Positions 51,426 to 61,198 of a stretch of DNA of 64,000 nucleotides are shown piece after piece. Under the pieces are notes generated by a model. It was not told where the DNA came from. It was given only the letters and a program-made list of their open reading frames with translations, and searched no databases. The DNA is from Labrenzia sp. VG12. Lineage in GTDB: Bacteria > Pseudomonadota > Alphaproteobacteria > Rhizobiales > Stappiaceae. Each line of letters begins with the position of its first letter. The first letter of the stretch is position 1. The position numbers and the translations under genes were made by a program. The DNA is taken from the NCBI RefSeq assembly GCF_002237595.1, contig NZ_CP022529.1:4618001-4682000 (forward strand), given 5' to 3'.

Positions 51426-53561
51426 ATGTTTGACATTCATCGTGTAGAAGTCGAGTGGGGCGGACGTCCGCTTATCCTCGAAACGGGCAAGGTTGCCCGC
51501 CAAGCCGATGGCGCCGTCATGGCGACCTATGGCGAAACCAAAGTGCTGGCAACGGTTGTCTCCGCAAAGGAACCGAGGCCGGGCCAGGATTTCTTTCCGC
51601 TGACCGTGAACTACCAGGAAAAGGCCTATGCCGCCGGTAAGATTCCGGGAGGCTTTTTCAAGCGTGAAGGCCGTCCGTCCGAGCACGAGACGCTGACCTC
51701 CCGCCTGATCGACCGTCCGATCCGTCCGCTCTTTGCCGATGGCTACAAGAACGACACCCAGGTGGTCATCACCGTTCTCTCCCACGATCTGGAGAACGCA
51801 CCGGACATCCTGGCCATGGTTGCCTCTTCCGCAGCCCTGACCCTGTCCGGCGTTCCGTTCATGGGCCCGATCGGTGGCGCCCGCGTCGGTTACATCAACG
51901 GCGAATATGTCCTGAACCCGCTGGTTGACGATATGCCGGAATCCTCCCTGGATCTGGTTGTTGCCGGCACCACCGACGCTGTTCTGATGGTCGAATCCGA
52001 AGCCAAGGAACTGGACGAAGACACCATGCTCGGCGCGGTGATGTTCGGCCACAAGGGCTTCCAGCCGGTGATCGACGCCATCATCAAGCTGGCCGAGACC
52101 GCTGCCAAGGAACCGCGTGAACTGGTCCTGCCGGATCACTCCGCTCTCTTTGCCAAGATCAAGGACATGGTCGCCGGTGAAGTTGCCGAGGCCTACAAGA
52201 TCACGTCCAAGACCGAGCGCAAGAACGCGGTTGATGCGGCCAAGGCCAAGGTTGTCGAAGCCCTGATCACCAACGCCGCTGAAGGCGAAGCAGTCGAAGC
52301 CAACGTTCTGGGCGAGCAGTTCAAGAAGCTGGAAGCGGAAATCGTCCGTGGCAGCATCCTGGACACCGGCTCCCGCATCGATGGCCGCGACCTGTCCACC
52401 GTTCGCGCGATCACGTCCGAAGTCGGCATTCTGCCGCGCGCCCACGGCTCGTCGCTGTTCACCCGCGGTGAGACCCAGGGTCTGGTCGTGTCCACGCTGG
52501 GCACCGGCGAAGACGAGCAGTTCGTCGACCTGCTTGAAGGCACCGTCAAGGCGCACTTCATGCTGCACTACAATTTCCCGCCCTACTCCGTCGGTGAAAC
52601 CGGCCGTATGGGTTCCCCGGGACGCCGCGAGATCGGCCACGGCAAGCTGGCCTGGCGTGCGATCAACCCGATGATGCCGGCGCATCATGAATTCCCGTAC
52701 ACCGTCCGCGTTGTCTCCGAGATCACCGAATCCAACGGCTCGTCTTCCATGGCGACCGTCTGCGGCACCTCGCTGGCGCTGATGGATGCCGGTGTACCGC
52801 TGAAGTCGCCGGTGGCCGGTATCGCCATGGGTCTGATCAAGGAAGGCGACCGCTTCGCTGTCCTGTCCGACATTCTGGGTGACGAAGATCACCTCGGCGA
52901 CATGGACTTCAAGGTGGCCGGTTCCGAAAACGGCATCACTGCGCTGCAGATGGACATCAAGATCGACGGTATCACCGAAGAGATCATGAAGGTTGCTCTC
53001 GGCCAGGCCAAGGACGGTCGGATCCACATCCTGGGTGAAATGGCGAATGCCATCACCGAGGCACGGTCCGAGCTTGGCGAACACGCGCCGCGCATCGAAA
53101 TGATGAAGATCCCGGTCGACAAGATCCGTGAAGTCATCGGTTCCGGCGGCAAGGTCATTCGCGAAATCGTCGAAAAGACCGGCGCCAAGGTCAACATCGA
53201 AGACGACGGCACCGTCAAGATCGCCTCGTCCGACGGCAAGGCCATCAAGGCCGCCGTCAACTGGATCAACTCCATTGCCGCTGAGCCGGAAGTGGGTGTG
53301 ATCTACGAAGGCACTGTCGTGAAATGCGTTGATTTCGGCGCGTTCGTGAACTTCTTCGGTGCCAAGGACGGCCTGGTACACATTTCCCAGCTCGCTCCGC
53401 GCAAGGTTGCCAAGGTCACCGACGTGGTCAAGGAAGGCGACAAGGTCTGGGTCAAGCTGATGGGCTTCGACGAGCGTGGCAAGGTACGCCTGTCCATGAA
53501 GGTCGTTGACCAGGAGACCGGCCAGGAAATCGAGAAGAAGGAACGCGAAGACGCTGAATAA
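51426..53561 (+). CDS. pnp: Polyribonucleotide nucleotidyltransferase (PNPase)
   Basis: Phosphorolytic 3'-5' exoribonuclease, part of the RNA degradosome. It has 711 residues from ATG 51426 (AAGGA six bases upstream; another ATG lies 3 bases earlier). Two RNase PH domains (SRLIDRPIRPLFADGYKNDT near 95, and the second with FTRGETQGLVVSTLGTGEDE near 340), then a KH domain with IREVIGSGGKVIREIVEKTG near 565 and an S1 domain (YEGTVVKCVDFGAFVNFFGA near 630). Ends VDQETGQEIEKKEREDAE. Followed by a strong terminator. Confidence 0.98.
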   Translation: MFDIHRVEVEWGGRPLILETGKVARQADGAVMATYGETKVLATVVSAKEPRPGQDFFPLTVNYQEKAYAAGKIPGGFFKREGRPSEHETLTSRLIDRPIRPLFADGYKNDTQVVITVLSHDLENAPDILAMVASSAALTLSGVPFMGPIGGARVGYINGEYVLNPLVDDMPESSLDLVVAGTTDAVLMVESEAKELDEDTMLGAVMFGHKGFQPVIDAIIKLAETAAKEPRELVLPDHSALFAKIKDMVAGEVAEAYKITSKTERKNAVDAAKAKVVEALITNAAEGEAVEANVLGEQFKKLEAEIVRGSILDTGSRIDGRDLSTVRAITSEVGILPRAHGSSLFTRGETQGLVVSTLGTGEDEQFVDLLEGTVKAHFMLHYNFPPYSVGETGRMGSPGRREIGHGKLAWRAINPMMPAHHEFPYTVRVVSEITESNGSSSMATVCGTSLALMDAGVPLKSPVAGIAMGLIKEGDRFAVLSDILGDEDHLGDMDFKVAGSENGITALQMDIKIDGITEEIMKVALGQAKDGRIHILGEMANAITEARSELGEHAPRIEMMKIPVDKIREVIGSGGKVIREIVEKTGAKVNIEDDGTVKIASSDGKAIKAAVNWINSIAAEPEVGVIYEGTVVKCVDFGAFVNFFGAKDGLVHISQLAPRKVAKVTDVVKEGDKVWVKLMGFDERGKVRLSMKVVDQETGQEIEKKEREDAE

Positions 53562-53585
53562 GCGCGCGTTTCACAAGAACCGGAA

Positions 53586-53612
53586 ACGGGGCCCTGCGTG
53601 GCCCCGTTTTTG
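53586..53612 (+). terminator. Terminator after pnp
   Basis: ACGGGGCC (53586-53593) pairs perfectly with GGCCCCGT (53600-53607) followed by TTTTGTTT. It lies 24 bp after the pnp stop. Confidence 0.88.
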
Positions 53613-53633
53613 TTTCTGGGCCTGTGGGGGCTG

Positions 53634-56387
53634 TCAGCCGGCCTGGGCTGCCACGGCGTCAACGCCGTTCATGTTGGCGAGAAACCGGTGGAAGTCGACA
53701 CCGGACATCGGTTTGCCGAGGCTGTAGCCCTGTATCAGGGCGCAGCCGAAAGCGTGGATCAGGTCGCACTGCGCCAGGGTTTCTGCGCCCTCGCAGACAA
53801 CATCAATACCGAGCGACGCAGCCATCGAGATGATTGCCTTGACCAGGGCCTGGCCGTCCTGGTCGCGTTCCAGACCCATGATGAAGGACCTGTCGATCTT
53901 CAGCGTGTCAATCGGCAGACGTTTCAGGTAGCTGAGCGACGAGTAGCCGGTGCCGAAGTCGTCCAGCGAGATCTTCACGCCCAGAGAGCTGATGGCGTCC
54001 AGGATCTCGATCGGATCGACCCGCTGGTCCTCGAACATCACGCTTTCAGTGACTTCGAGCTGCAACCGGGTCGGATCCATTTCCATTTCTTCCAGGATCG
54101 CGGTGACACGATCGACAAAACTGTCATCCCGGCATTGGCGGGGCGAGATATTCACGCTGATGCCGTCCAGCTGCAGGCCGTTGCGGTTGCAGGAGTGGAA
54201 GAAGGCGCAGGCTTCCCTCAGGACCCATTCGCCAAGCGGAACGATCAGGCCGCAATCTTCCGCGACCTTGATGAATTCGGTGGGCGGTACGGTGCCCAGG
54301 TGGGGATCGGTCCAGCGCGCCAGGCTTTCACAGCTGACGACCCGTTTTTTGGAATAGTCGACAATCGGCTGATAATTCAGGTGCAGTTCGCCATTTTCAA
54401 TGGCGCGGCGCAGAGATACCTCGATCTGCCCGGCGCGCGCTGTCTGCTCGTTCATGCGTGTGGCAAAGAAGCGATAACTGGACCCGCTGTCGGCCTTGGC
54501 CTGGTACATGCTGGTATCGGCCTGCAGCAGCAGTGCTTCGTCGTCATCTCCGTCGTGAGGAGCAACGGTGATGCCCAGACTGCCGGCCATGACGGCCTGA
54601 AAGCCGGTTTCGAGATCGATCGGTTCACCAACCGCACTCAAGATATCGCGAGCGACCTGCTCGATTTGCCAGCGGTCCTTCTGATCTGTCAGGATGATGG
54701 CAAATTCGTCCCCTCCCATCCGGGCAACGGTCTGGTCCGGTCCTAGCAGACACGTCAGCCGCTTGGCGATGGTTTCAATGACGAGGTCGCCGGCCCTGGG
54801 ACCGTAGGTCTCGTTAACGGTCTTGAACCGGTCGAGGTCGAGGATCAGCAGGGCGATTTTTTCGCCATGATGTTTGCAGCGCTGAACCGCCTGATGAAGC
54901 CTGTCCATCAGGAGGCGCCGGTTTGGCAATCCGGTCAGGATGTCGAAATTGGCATTCTTGGTCGCCAGTTCTTCCTGATGCTTGCGTTCGCTGATATCCG
55001 TGATGGTGGCGTAATAGGCACGTTCGCCGCGCCATTCCGTCAACCGAACATGCTGTTCGAACCAGACGATCTGTCCGTCCTTGCGGATGCCTTTGACTTC
55101 ATAGGCCCTGGGCGCACCGCCACTTTTGCGCAGATTGTAGTAGCTGCGCAGGCGGCTGTGTTCCTCTGGCGCAAAGATCACCAGGGTTGGCGAATCGACA
55201 AGCTGCTTCGGATCACCGCTTTCATAACCCAGCATCTGCAGCAGGGCATCATTGACATACAGGATCCGGTGATTGGCATGCACCAGCACACCATGCATCG
55301 ACCCGTCGATCATGTCCTTGAACTGGGCGTCACGATCGCGCACGGATTCAAAGGCTGCCTGGAACATGGAGGACAGTTTGTTGAACTCGGAAATCAGCCC
55401 CGGTGTTGGCGGCGACACCAGCCGATCCTGCCTGAGGCTCATGGCGTAGGTGAGCAGACGGCCGAGACCCGCTGTCGTGATCCGGTTCACCAGAAGGGCG
55501 GCGACAATCGCAAGGACCCCGGTATAGAGCAGAAACGGGGTGAACAGCCGGGTGTAGGTCTCTTCGACCTTTTGCATGGTATCGACAGGTTGTTTGACGA
55601 TCGCGGCCATCATGTGCCCGTCGAGCCCATGCATCAGCGGCGCCAGCACATAAAGGTGATTGTCCTGGAGCATGTAGCTGACCGTGTCCGGCGTTTTCGT
55701 GAGATGCCCCGGGAGAATTTCCGTCGTCAGGTCGCCCAGGCCTGCAATAACATGATCGTCGTGATAGATGGCCAGATCGTCCACCTTCAGGATTTTGGCC
55801 AGCACACCAGGCAGCGTGTAGGAATCCGTGACGGACGTTCCGCCGTAGATCTTCCCGAGAGCCTGGCCGGTCTCCGGATCAAGGACCGGTGTCGACAGGG
55901 CGGCGGTCACTTCAACCGGATCTGAATCGTGATCGGCATAGTTCACCCAGATATCCGGCGGCATGGCTGCGCGGACATTGTGGGGCAGCTGGTTGCGGAT
56001 ATCGATGAGGCCCAGGCTGCCATTGACCCAACCGGGTTCGTCCGGATGGTCAATCAGCAAGATGTCGAGCACCGCGCTCGTCAGGCCTTCCGAAGCCCGG
56101 TCCATGATCTCTTTCGCTGCGGCCTTGTCGTTGTTCCTGAGCGCCTCGCGAATATTCGGATCCGCGGCAATCATGCGTATCTGGGTTTCAAGGCGATCGA
56201 GGTGCTGCGTGAACGCCAGCCGGGTGAGTGTGGCCTTGGATTTGGCGCTGCGCGCAATTTCGTATTCTGCGATGGAAAGGGAGCCGAGATAGGTTATCCA
56301 GAACAGGGCGATCGCCGTGCCGATCAGGCCGAAGGCAAACAAGGCCATTACAAGCCGGCTGAAAGGTATGGCGAAACGGGCTTTCAA
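53634..56387 (-). CDS. Membrane GGDEF-EAL sensor with extracytoplasmic and PAS domains
   Basis: A 917-residue bifunctional-looking cyclic di-GMP enzyme. It has a membrane segment near residues 11-33, a periplasmic region (about 35-280, Cache-like in place and size), a second membrane segment near 285-303, a PAS domain (about 360-470, QFKDMIDGSMHGVLVHANHR), then GGDEF with VARMGGDEFAIILTDQ near 568, and EAL with CESLARW near 705 (ESL instead of EAL; the key Glu is kept), SLDDFGTGYSSLSYLKRLP and EGAETLAQCDLI. Both active sites look intact, so it could make or break cyclic di-GMP. The start is TTG at 56387 with GGGAG seven bases upstream. It is divergent from dapB across 474 bp and convergent with pnp. 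Confidence 0.93.
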   Translation of the reverse strand: MKARFAIPFSRLVMALFAFGLIGTAIALFWITYLGSLSIAEYEIARSAKSKATLTRLAFTQHLDRLETQIRMIAADPNIREALRNNDKAAAKEIMDRASEGLTSAVLDILLIDHPDEPGWVNGSLGLIDIRNQLPHNVRAAMPPDIWVNYADHDSDPVEVTAALSTPVLDPETGQALGKIYGGTSVTDSYTLPGVLAKILKVDDLAIYHDDHVIAGLGDLTTEILPGHLTKTPDTVSYMLQDNHLYVLAPLMHGLDGHMMAAIVKQPVDTMQKVEETYTRLFTPFLLYTGVLAIVAALLVNRITTAGLGRLLTYAMSLRQDRLVSPPTPGLISEFNKLSSMFQAAFESVRDRDAQFKDMIDGSMHGVLVHANHRILYVNDALLQMLGYESGDPKQLVDSPTLVIFAPEEHSRLRSYYNLRKSGGAPRAYEVKGIRKDGQIVWFEQHVRLTEWRGERAYYATITDISERKHQEELATKNANFDILTGLPNRRLLMDRLHQAVQRCKHHGEKIALLILDLDRFKTVNETYGPRAGDLVIETIAKRLTCLLGPDQTVARMGGDEFAIILTDQKDRWQIEQVARDILSAVGEPIDLETGFQAVMAGSLGITVAPHDGDDDEALLLQADTSMYQAKADSGSSYRFFATRMNEQTARAGQIEVSLRRAIENGELHLNYQPIVDYSKKRVVSCESLARWTDPHLGTVPPTEFIKVAEDCGLIVPLGEWVLREACAFFHSCNRNGLQLDGISVNISPRQCRDDSFVDRVTAILEEMEMDPTRLQLEVTESVMFEDQRVDPIEILDAISSLGVKISLDDFGTGYSSLSYLKRLPIDTLKIDRSFIMGLERDQDGQALVKAIISMAASLGIDVVCEGAETLAQCDLIHAFGCALIQGYSLGKPMSGVDFHRFLANMNGVDAVAAQAG

Positions 56388-56861
56388 CGAAGCGCTCCCG
56401 GGCGGTCCATCAATGCGGCAACGGTTTGGGGGTGAAGACGGCTTGAGCTTTCTTCAATCTCCAATCGCCGTCTGCGAGGCAGGGTTTCAGGGCCGATGAT
56501 TGAAACGTGCATAGTCGCTGAACTTCAACTCCTGCGAAACCATCCAAAGTGTATCGGGCCGGGCTGACGTCGAACATCCTATCATGAAACCTTGGTTCGA
56601 GTGCGCAATTGTAAGAATAAACAATTGTAGCTAAAACTGTACCGTGATCGGGTTTATCTTTAGTGAATTGCATTGATGAAAAAGACATGAATCAATTTGA
56701 AATTAACTTGTCAGTTATCATGAATTCAGTGGATCGATCATGGTGATATTTTACATGATCAAAGTTTTCAGTTCAGCTTGTTCCAAGATGAAACTCAGGC
56801 ATTTGCCTTGACGGGTGAAACTGTTATACCCGCTGCCGAATGGTGAAATGAGGGACCGTCG
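56388..56861. other. Divergent promoter gap between the GGDEF-EAL gene and dapB
   Basis: About 470 bases, AT-rich from 56500 to 56780, with no supported gene; the minus-strand ORF at 56410-56688 has no features and no ribosome site. The gap must carry the promoters for both divergent genes. I did not find a clear -10/-35 pair or an operator dyad. Confidence 0.5.
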
Positions 56862-57668
56862 ATGGGGCAGATGCGCTTGGTTGTCGTGGGAGCGGGGGGG
56901 CGTATGGGGCGTGCCCTGACGCGGGCTGTCACCGAAACCTCCGGAGCGACGGTCGCCTTCGCAATCGAACGTGAAGGGTCCGATCTGCTTGGCCAGGATG
57001 CAGGCGAGCTGGCCGGCGTCGGGGCTCTTGACATTCCTCTGACAGACGACCCGCTGAGTGCCTTTGCCAAGGCGGACGGCGTGCTGGATTTCACGGCGCC
57101 TGCGGCCAGCCTTTGGTTTGCCGAACTGGCCGCCCAGGCCCGCATCGTCCATGTCATCGGAACGACTGGCTGGAGCGAAGGTGAAGACGCTCCGCTCAAG
57201 GCGGCGGCACGGCATGCCCGCGTCATCAAGTCCGGCAACATGAGCCTCGGTGTCAACCTGCTGGCCAGTCTCGTGCGCAAGGCAGCAGCTGCACTGGACG
57301 CGGATTTCGACATCGAAGTGCTGGAAATGCACCACAAGCACAAGGTTGATGCGCCGTCGGGCACCGCGCTCCTGCTTGGGGAAGCCGCCGCAGAAGGCCG
57401 GGGCATCGATCTTGCGGCTCATTCGGTTCGCGCTCGAGACGGTATTTCGGATCCGCGCCGGAGCGGCGACATCGGATTTGCAACGCTTCGCGGCGGTTCG
57501 GTCATTGGCGAACATTCCGTCATTTTTGCCGGAGAGGGCGAACGGATCGAATTGACCCACAGGGCCGAAGACCGTCAGCTTTTCGCCCGCGGCGCGGTCA
57601 AGGCTGCACTGTGGGGCTTTGATCAGAAGCCGGGATTTTACTCGATGGCCGATGTTCTCGGCCTGTAG
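56862..57668 (+). CDS. dapB: 4-hydroxy-tetrahydrodipicolinate reductase
   Basis: Second step of the lysine/diaminopimelate branch, reducing the dapA product with NAD(P)H. It has 268 residues. The nucleotide-binding motif VVVGAGGRMGRALTRAV is at residues 7-23, the catalytic motif is EMHHKHKVDAPSGTALLLGE near 155 (His pair and Lys in place), and RGGSVIGEHSVIFAGEGERI near 208 with GFYSMADVLGL at the end. The start is supported by GAGGGA. gpmA follows after 45 bp, suggesting co-transcription. Confidence 0.97.
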   Translation: MGQMRLVVVGAGGRMGRALTRAVTETSGATVAFAIEREGSDLLGQDAGELAGVGALDIPLTDDPLSAFAKADGVLDFTAPAASLWFAELAAQARIVHVIGTTGWSEGEDAPLKAAARHARVIKSGNMSLGVNLLASLVRKAAAALDADFDIEVLEMHHKHKVDAPSGTALLLGEAAAEGRGIDLAAHSVRARDGISDPRRSGDIGFATLRGGSVIGEHSVIFAGEGERIELTHRAEDRQLFARGAVKAALWGFDQKPGFYSMADVLGL

Positions 57669-57713
57669 GGTGCTGACTTCATGAGGTTGTGCATTTAGCT
57701 TGAGGAGAATGGC

Positions 57714-58334
57714 ATGGATCGCCTTCTTGTGCTTGTCCGTCACGGGCAAAGCGAATGGAATTTGAAGAACCTGTTCACGGGCTGGAAGGATCCGGGCCTG
57801 ACGGATCAGGGCGTTGCGGAGGCGCATCAGGCGGGCCAGCAACTCAAGGACCTGAAGCTGACCTTCGATCTGGCGTTCACGTCCGTCCTGTCACGCGCAC
57901 AAAAGACGCTCGACATCATCCTGGAAGAGCTGGGTCAGAGCGGCCTGGAAACCGTCAAGGACCAGGCTCTGAACGAGCGGGACTATGGCGATCTGACGGG
58001 CATGAACAAGGACGAGGCACGCCAGCAGTTCGGCGAGGAACAGGTTCACATCTGGCGCCGGTCCTTTGACGTGCCACCTCCGGGGGGCGAAAGCCTGAAA
58101 ATGACTGCCGAGCGTGTTCTGCCTTATTACAAGGCTGAGATCCTGCCCAAGGTTCTGGCCGGCAAGCGCACCATCGTGGCGGCACATGGCAATTCCCTTC
58201 GTTCGCTGATCATGGAGCTGGAAGGTCTGAGCCCGGAAGAGATCCTGAAGCGAGAGCTGGGCACCGGCACGCCGATCATCTACAGGCTCGACGAGAATGG
58301 TGGTGTCCTGAGTGTTCAGGACCTGGCGGACTGA
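57714..58334 (+). CDS. gpmA: 2,3-bisphosphoglycerate-dependent phosphoglycerate mutase
   Basis: Interconverts 2- and 3-phosphoglycerate in glycolysis and gluconeogenesis. It has 206 residues, the shorter form usual in this group. The phosphohistidine motif VLVRHGQSEWNLKNLFTGW is at residues 5-23, followed by NERDYGDLTGMNKDEARQQF near 87 and the second histidine in IVAAHGNSLRSLIMELEGL near 154. It follows dapB closely and ends before a strong terminator. Confidence 0.96.
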   Translation: MDRLLVLVRHGQSEWNLKNLFTGWKDPGLTDQGVAEAHQAGQQLKDLKLTFDLAFTSVLSRAQKTLDIILEELGQSGLETVKDQALNERDYGDLTGMNKDEARQQFGEEQVHIWRRSFDVPPPGGESLKMTAERVLPYYKAEILPKVLAGKRTIVAAHGNSLRSLIMELEGLSPEEILKRELGTGTPIIYRLDENGGVLSVQDLAD

Positions 58335-58366
58335 TTCCGTCTGCCAAAGAGCGAATGAGACAGTTT

Positions 58367-58392
58367 GAGGGGCAATTTGCCCCTCTTTTTTT
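58367..58392 (+). terminator. Terminator after gpmA
   Basis: GAGGGGC (58367-58373) pairs perfectly with GCCCCTC (58379-58385) across AATTT, followed by seven T residues. It lies 32 bp after the gpmA stop. Confidence 0.92.
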
Positions 58393-58691
58393 GCAAAAAA
58401 TCGTGCTTTTTTCAAAGTTTAGCAGGCGAATTAAAAAAACGTGACGTTTCACGGATGTGTCCAAAACCCTGCTGCATCGGCAATTTTGCGCAATTGTTAC
58501 AAGCGCACATGAAACCTTCTTACAATCAGAAGTATTATAGGTAGTATTAACAATGAATTTGCCATGTCATGCAACTGTAACACGCTGTTGTGCTGGCTTA
58601 CATTTACTTATGGTTTAGTGGTTCGCTTCAATTTTTGCGCGAAGGCGGCCGGTTGCATGCGGTCGCCAAACGGGCAACCAGGAGTGAAGCC
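58393..58691. other. AT-rich leader of the chemoreceptor gene
   Basis: About 300 bases with no gene, AT-rich between 58420 and 58620 (for example TTATAGGTAGTATTAACAATG near 58535). It probably holds the chemoreceptor promoter. No sigma-28-like or other promoter could be fixed with confidence. The 77-residue ORF at 58564 and the upstream extension of the receptor ORF have no ribosome site and are judged non-coding. Confidence 0.45.
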
Positions 58692-61127
58692 GTGTTCTTC
58701 CGGCATTTTCAGAACATCAAATTCGGGGTCAAGGTCTGGGGTGGCTTTGCTGCCATTCTGGCCCTCACGGCGGCGGTTGGGGCCACAGCGACCGTGACGA
58801 TTTCAGGCCTTTCGGAACGGTCCCGGATCAGCGGCGCGGCCGTGGAAGCAATGGCGCTTCTCAAGACACTCGATCAGTCGAAGGAGACGTTTCTGTCAGG
58901 TCCGTCTCCGGCCGCAGCCGAGCAGGTTGCGCTGAATTCGCAAGGCCTCGTAGAGCAACTCCAGATAATAGGCGCATTCGCACAAAAGGGCGACGGCTTG
59001 CAGACCGGTATCGATGCGTCGATTGGCCAGCTGAACGCCTTTGACGAGGTTTTTGCTGAGTTGACGGAAAAGACCTGGCAGCAGGCGGATCGGCTGGAGA
59101 CACTGACACAGACCGGAAATGATCTGGCCGGCCTGACGGTCGAGATCAGCAATATCGTCCGGGACGTGCGCTCCAGGACCATTGAGGAGGCAAAGGAAGC
59201 TGCCAAGAGGCAGGCCGCGGCCCGCGAAATGACATTGCAGGCCGAGCAGCTGCATAAATTGTCTGCCGTGCTGATGCCGAAATTCGGACTGGGGGCGAAG
59301 TTCAAGCAGAAGGACATGACGGACCAAATTCGGGGCGAAATCGATCAGACCCTGGCCGAAATGACCAAGGCTGCCGCTGTCATCAACGCAACCTCGGTTG
59401 CAGGTGTCGCCCGGGAGGGTGTTACGAATGTGGCAGGTGATGCCGAGGCGCTTGTCGTCGCGCTGCCCGATCTCCTGGCAGAGACCAATCTCTTCAACCG
59501 CATGGGAAAAAAGAAGACCGTTGCGGATCTCCTTGCACGTGTCGAAGAGGGGGCGATCACCCTCCAGTCCGCTGCAGGTGCAGCCCTCGATCGGGAACTC
59601 GCCTTGGCAACACAGTCTCAAAAGGACCTGATCGACCTGATTGAGCTTGGCCAGCTTGCCATCGACCTTGCCAATTCGGCCTCCGCTGCACAGTCCGGAA
59701 CGCTGGCGTATGTGGCCGACCTCGCACAGGATTCTGGCGAAATCGAAACACGCGTGGAAAGGTTGGGCGATGCCGCGCGCGCCTTGGATGCACGGCCTGA
59801 ACTTGGTGACATGCTTGCAAAGACAGGGAGCATTGCAGAGACCGTGGCGCAGTTCGAGAAGGCCTTCTCCGCGATCGCCAGAACACGGCGGGAGATGTCC
59901 GGCCTTGAGCGAAATCTTGAGCTTGCAGCTGCAAGTGCGGGCCGCCAGGTCGCGGAGATTTCTTCTGAACAGAGTGCAGACATGCAGCGCGCCGGCAAGA
60001 CGGCCCTGTTTGTCATATTGGCCGCTGTCACTGTTGCCATCTCCCTGGGCATTGTCCTGGCTGCGCTTCTCAATGTGGCCATAACCCGCCCCATCCGGGC
60101 TCTGACGTCCGTCATGGGCACACTTGCAGACGGCAGCAATGATGTTGCGATTGCCGGTCTCGACCGCGGTGACGAAATCGGGGAGATGTCACGCACGGTA
60201 CGCGTGTTCCGGGACAATGCTGTTGAACGCGAACGGTTGCGCGAGGAGCGCCGCGTCGAGGAGGCGGCCCGCAACGAAAGGCAGCAGACGATCGAGGCCC
60301 TGATCAGGTCGTTTCGTGAAACGGTGCAGGAACAGCTCGGCGCCGTCGGTGAAACCGCCCTGGGCCTGGACGATACGGCAAAGACCCTGACGGATACGGC
60401 CCGTCACAGCGCGCAGAAGGCAGACGAGACGCAGGGCGCGTCCGGGGTTGCAAGCCGCAACGTCGGCACGGTGGCCTCTGCCGCGGAAGAGCTGGCCTCT
60501 TCCATCCGGGAAATCAGCAGTCAGGTCGAACGGACGACCGAAGTGGTCGCGCAGGCAACCGAGGGCACCCGCGTGACCAACGAGAAGGTCGCCGGCCTCG
60601 CTGAATCCGCGGGCAAGATCGGAGAAGTGGTAACGCTCATTCAGGCCATTGCGGAACAGACCAACCTCCTGGCCCTGAACGCAACAATCGAGGCGGCCCG
60701 GGCAGGCGAGGCCGGTCGCGGTTTTGCCGTGGTGGCGGCTGAGGTGAAGGAGCTTGCGACCCAGACCTCAAAGGCAACGGAAGAGATTTCCAGCCAGATT
60801 GCCGCCATCCAGTCGGCGACCAGGGACTCTGCCGACGCGATTTCGGGCATCACGCGGACAATGGACGAAGTGAATGCCTATACCGGCGCGATTGCCACGG
60901 CGGTTTCGCAGCAAGGGGCTGCGACAAACGAAATCTCCCGGAATGTGGAACAGGCGGCCCAGGGCACTGAAATCGTGAGCGCCAACATTACCGATCTCTC
61001 CGGTGCCGTGGAGCAGACAGCGTCCTCTGCCGAACACGTCGTACAGGCCTCCGGTGAACTGGGTCAACGCACCAAGGAACTGCGCAGCGAAGTTGACCGG
61101 TTCCTGTCGGATGTCGCGGCAGCCTGA
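58692..61127 (+). CDS. Methyl-accepting chemotaxis protein
   Basis: An 811-residue chemoreceptor. It starts at GTG 58692 (AGGAG seven bases upstream): MFFRHFQNIKFGVKVWGGFA. A membrane segment follows near 15-38, then a long helical extracytoplasmic sensor region (about 40-430), a second membrane segment (ALFVILAAVTVAISLGIVLA near 440), a HAMP domain (RPIRALTSVMGTLADGSNDV near 465), and a signalling domain with the conserved tip EQTNLLALNATIEAARAGEA near 655. It lacks a C-terminal CheR-binding pentapeptide (it ends RFLSDVAAA). Alone, with no che genes nearby; the ligand is unknown. Confidence 0.93.
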   Translation: MFFRHFQNIKFGVKVWGGFAAILALTAAVGATATVTISGLSERSRISGAAVEAMALLKTLDQSKETFLSGPSPAAAEQVALNSQGLVEQLQIIGAFAQKGDGLQTGIDASIGQLNAFDEVFAELTEKTWQQADRLETLTQTGNDLAGLTVEISNIVRDVRSRTIEEAKEAAKRQAAAREMTLQAEQLHKLSAVLMPKFGLGAKFKQKDMTDQIRGEIDQTLAEMTKAAAVINATSVAGVAREGVTNVAGDAEALVVALPDLLAETNLFNRMGKKKTVADLLARVEEGAITLQSAAGAALDRELALATQSQKDLIDLIELGQLAIDLANSASAAQSGTLAYVADLAQDSGEIETRVERLGDAARALDARPELGDMLAKTGSIAETVAQFEKAFSAIARTRREMSGLERNLELAAASAGRQVAEISSEQSADMQRAGKTALFVILAAVTVAISLGIVLAALLNVAITRPIRALTSVMGTLADGSNDVAIAGLDRGDEIGEMSRTVRVFRDNAVERERLREERRVEEAARNERQQTIEALIRSFRETVQEQLGAVGETALGLDDTAKTLTDTARHSAQKADETQGASGVASRNVGTVASAAEELASSIREISSQVERTTEVVAQATEGTRVTNEKVAGLAESAGKIGEVVTLIQAIAEQTNLLALNATIEAARAGEAGRGFAVVAAEVKELATQTSKATEEISSQIAAIQSATRDSADAISGITRTMDEVNAYTGAIATAVSQQGAATNEISRNVEQAAQGTEIVSANITDLSGAVEQTASSAEHVVQASGELGQRTKELRSEVDRFLSDVAAA

Positions 61128-61148
61128 TCCGGTTGGCCTGAGAAACAG

Positions 61149-61176
61149 AAAAGGGCGGCCATTCGGCCGCCCTTTT
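61149..61176. terminator. Two-way terminator between the chemoreceptor and kinase genes
   Basis: AAAAGGGCGGCC (61149-61160) pairs perfectly with GGCCGCCCTTTT (61165-61176) across ATTC. The A-run before and T-run after make it work for both convergent genes. Confidence 0.85.
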
Positions 61177-61198
61177 GCGATTGAACAGATGCGGCTGA

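Noticed and set aside
56410..56688. 92-residue ORF before the GGDEF-EAL gene
   Set aside because: It lies in an AT-rich promoter gap with no ribosome site and no features.
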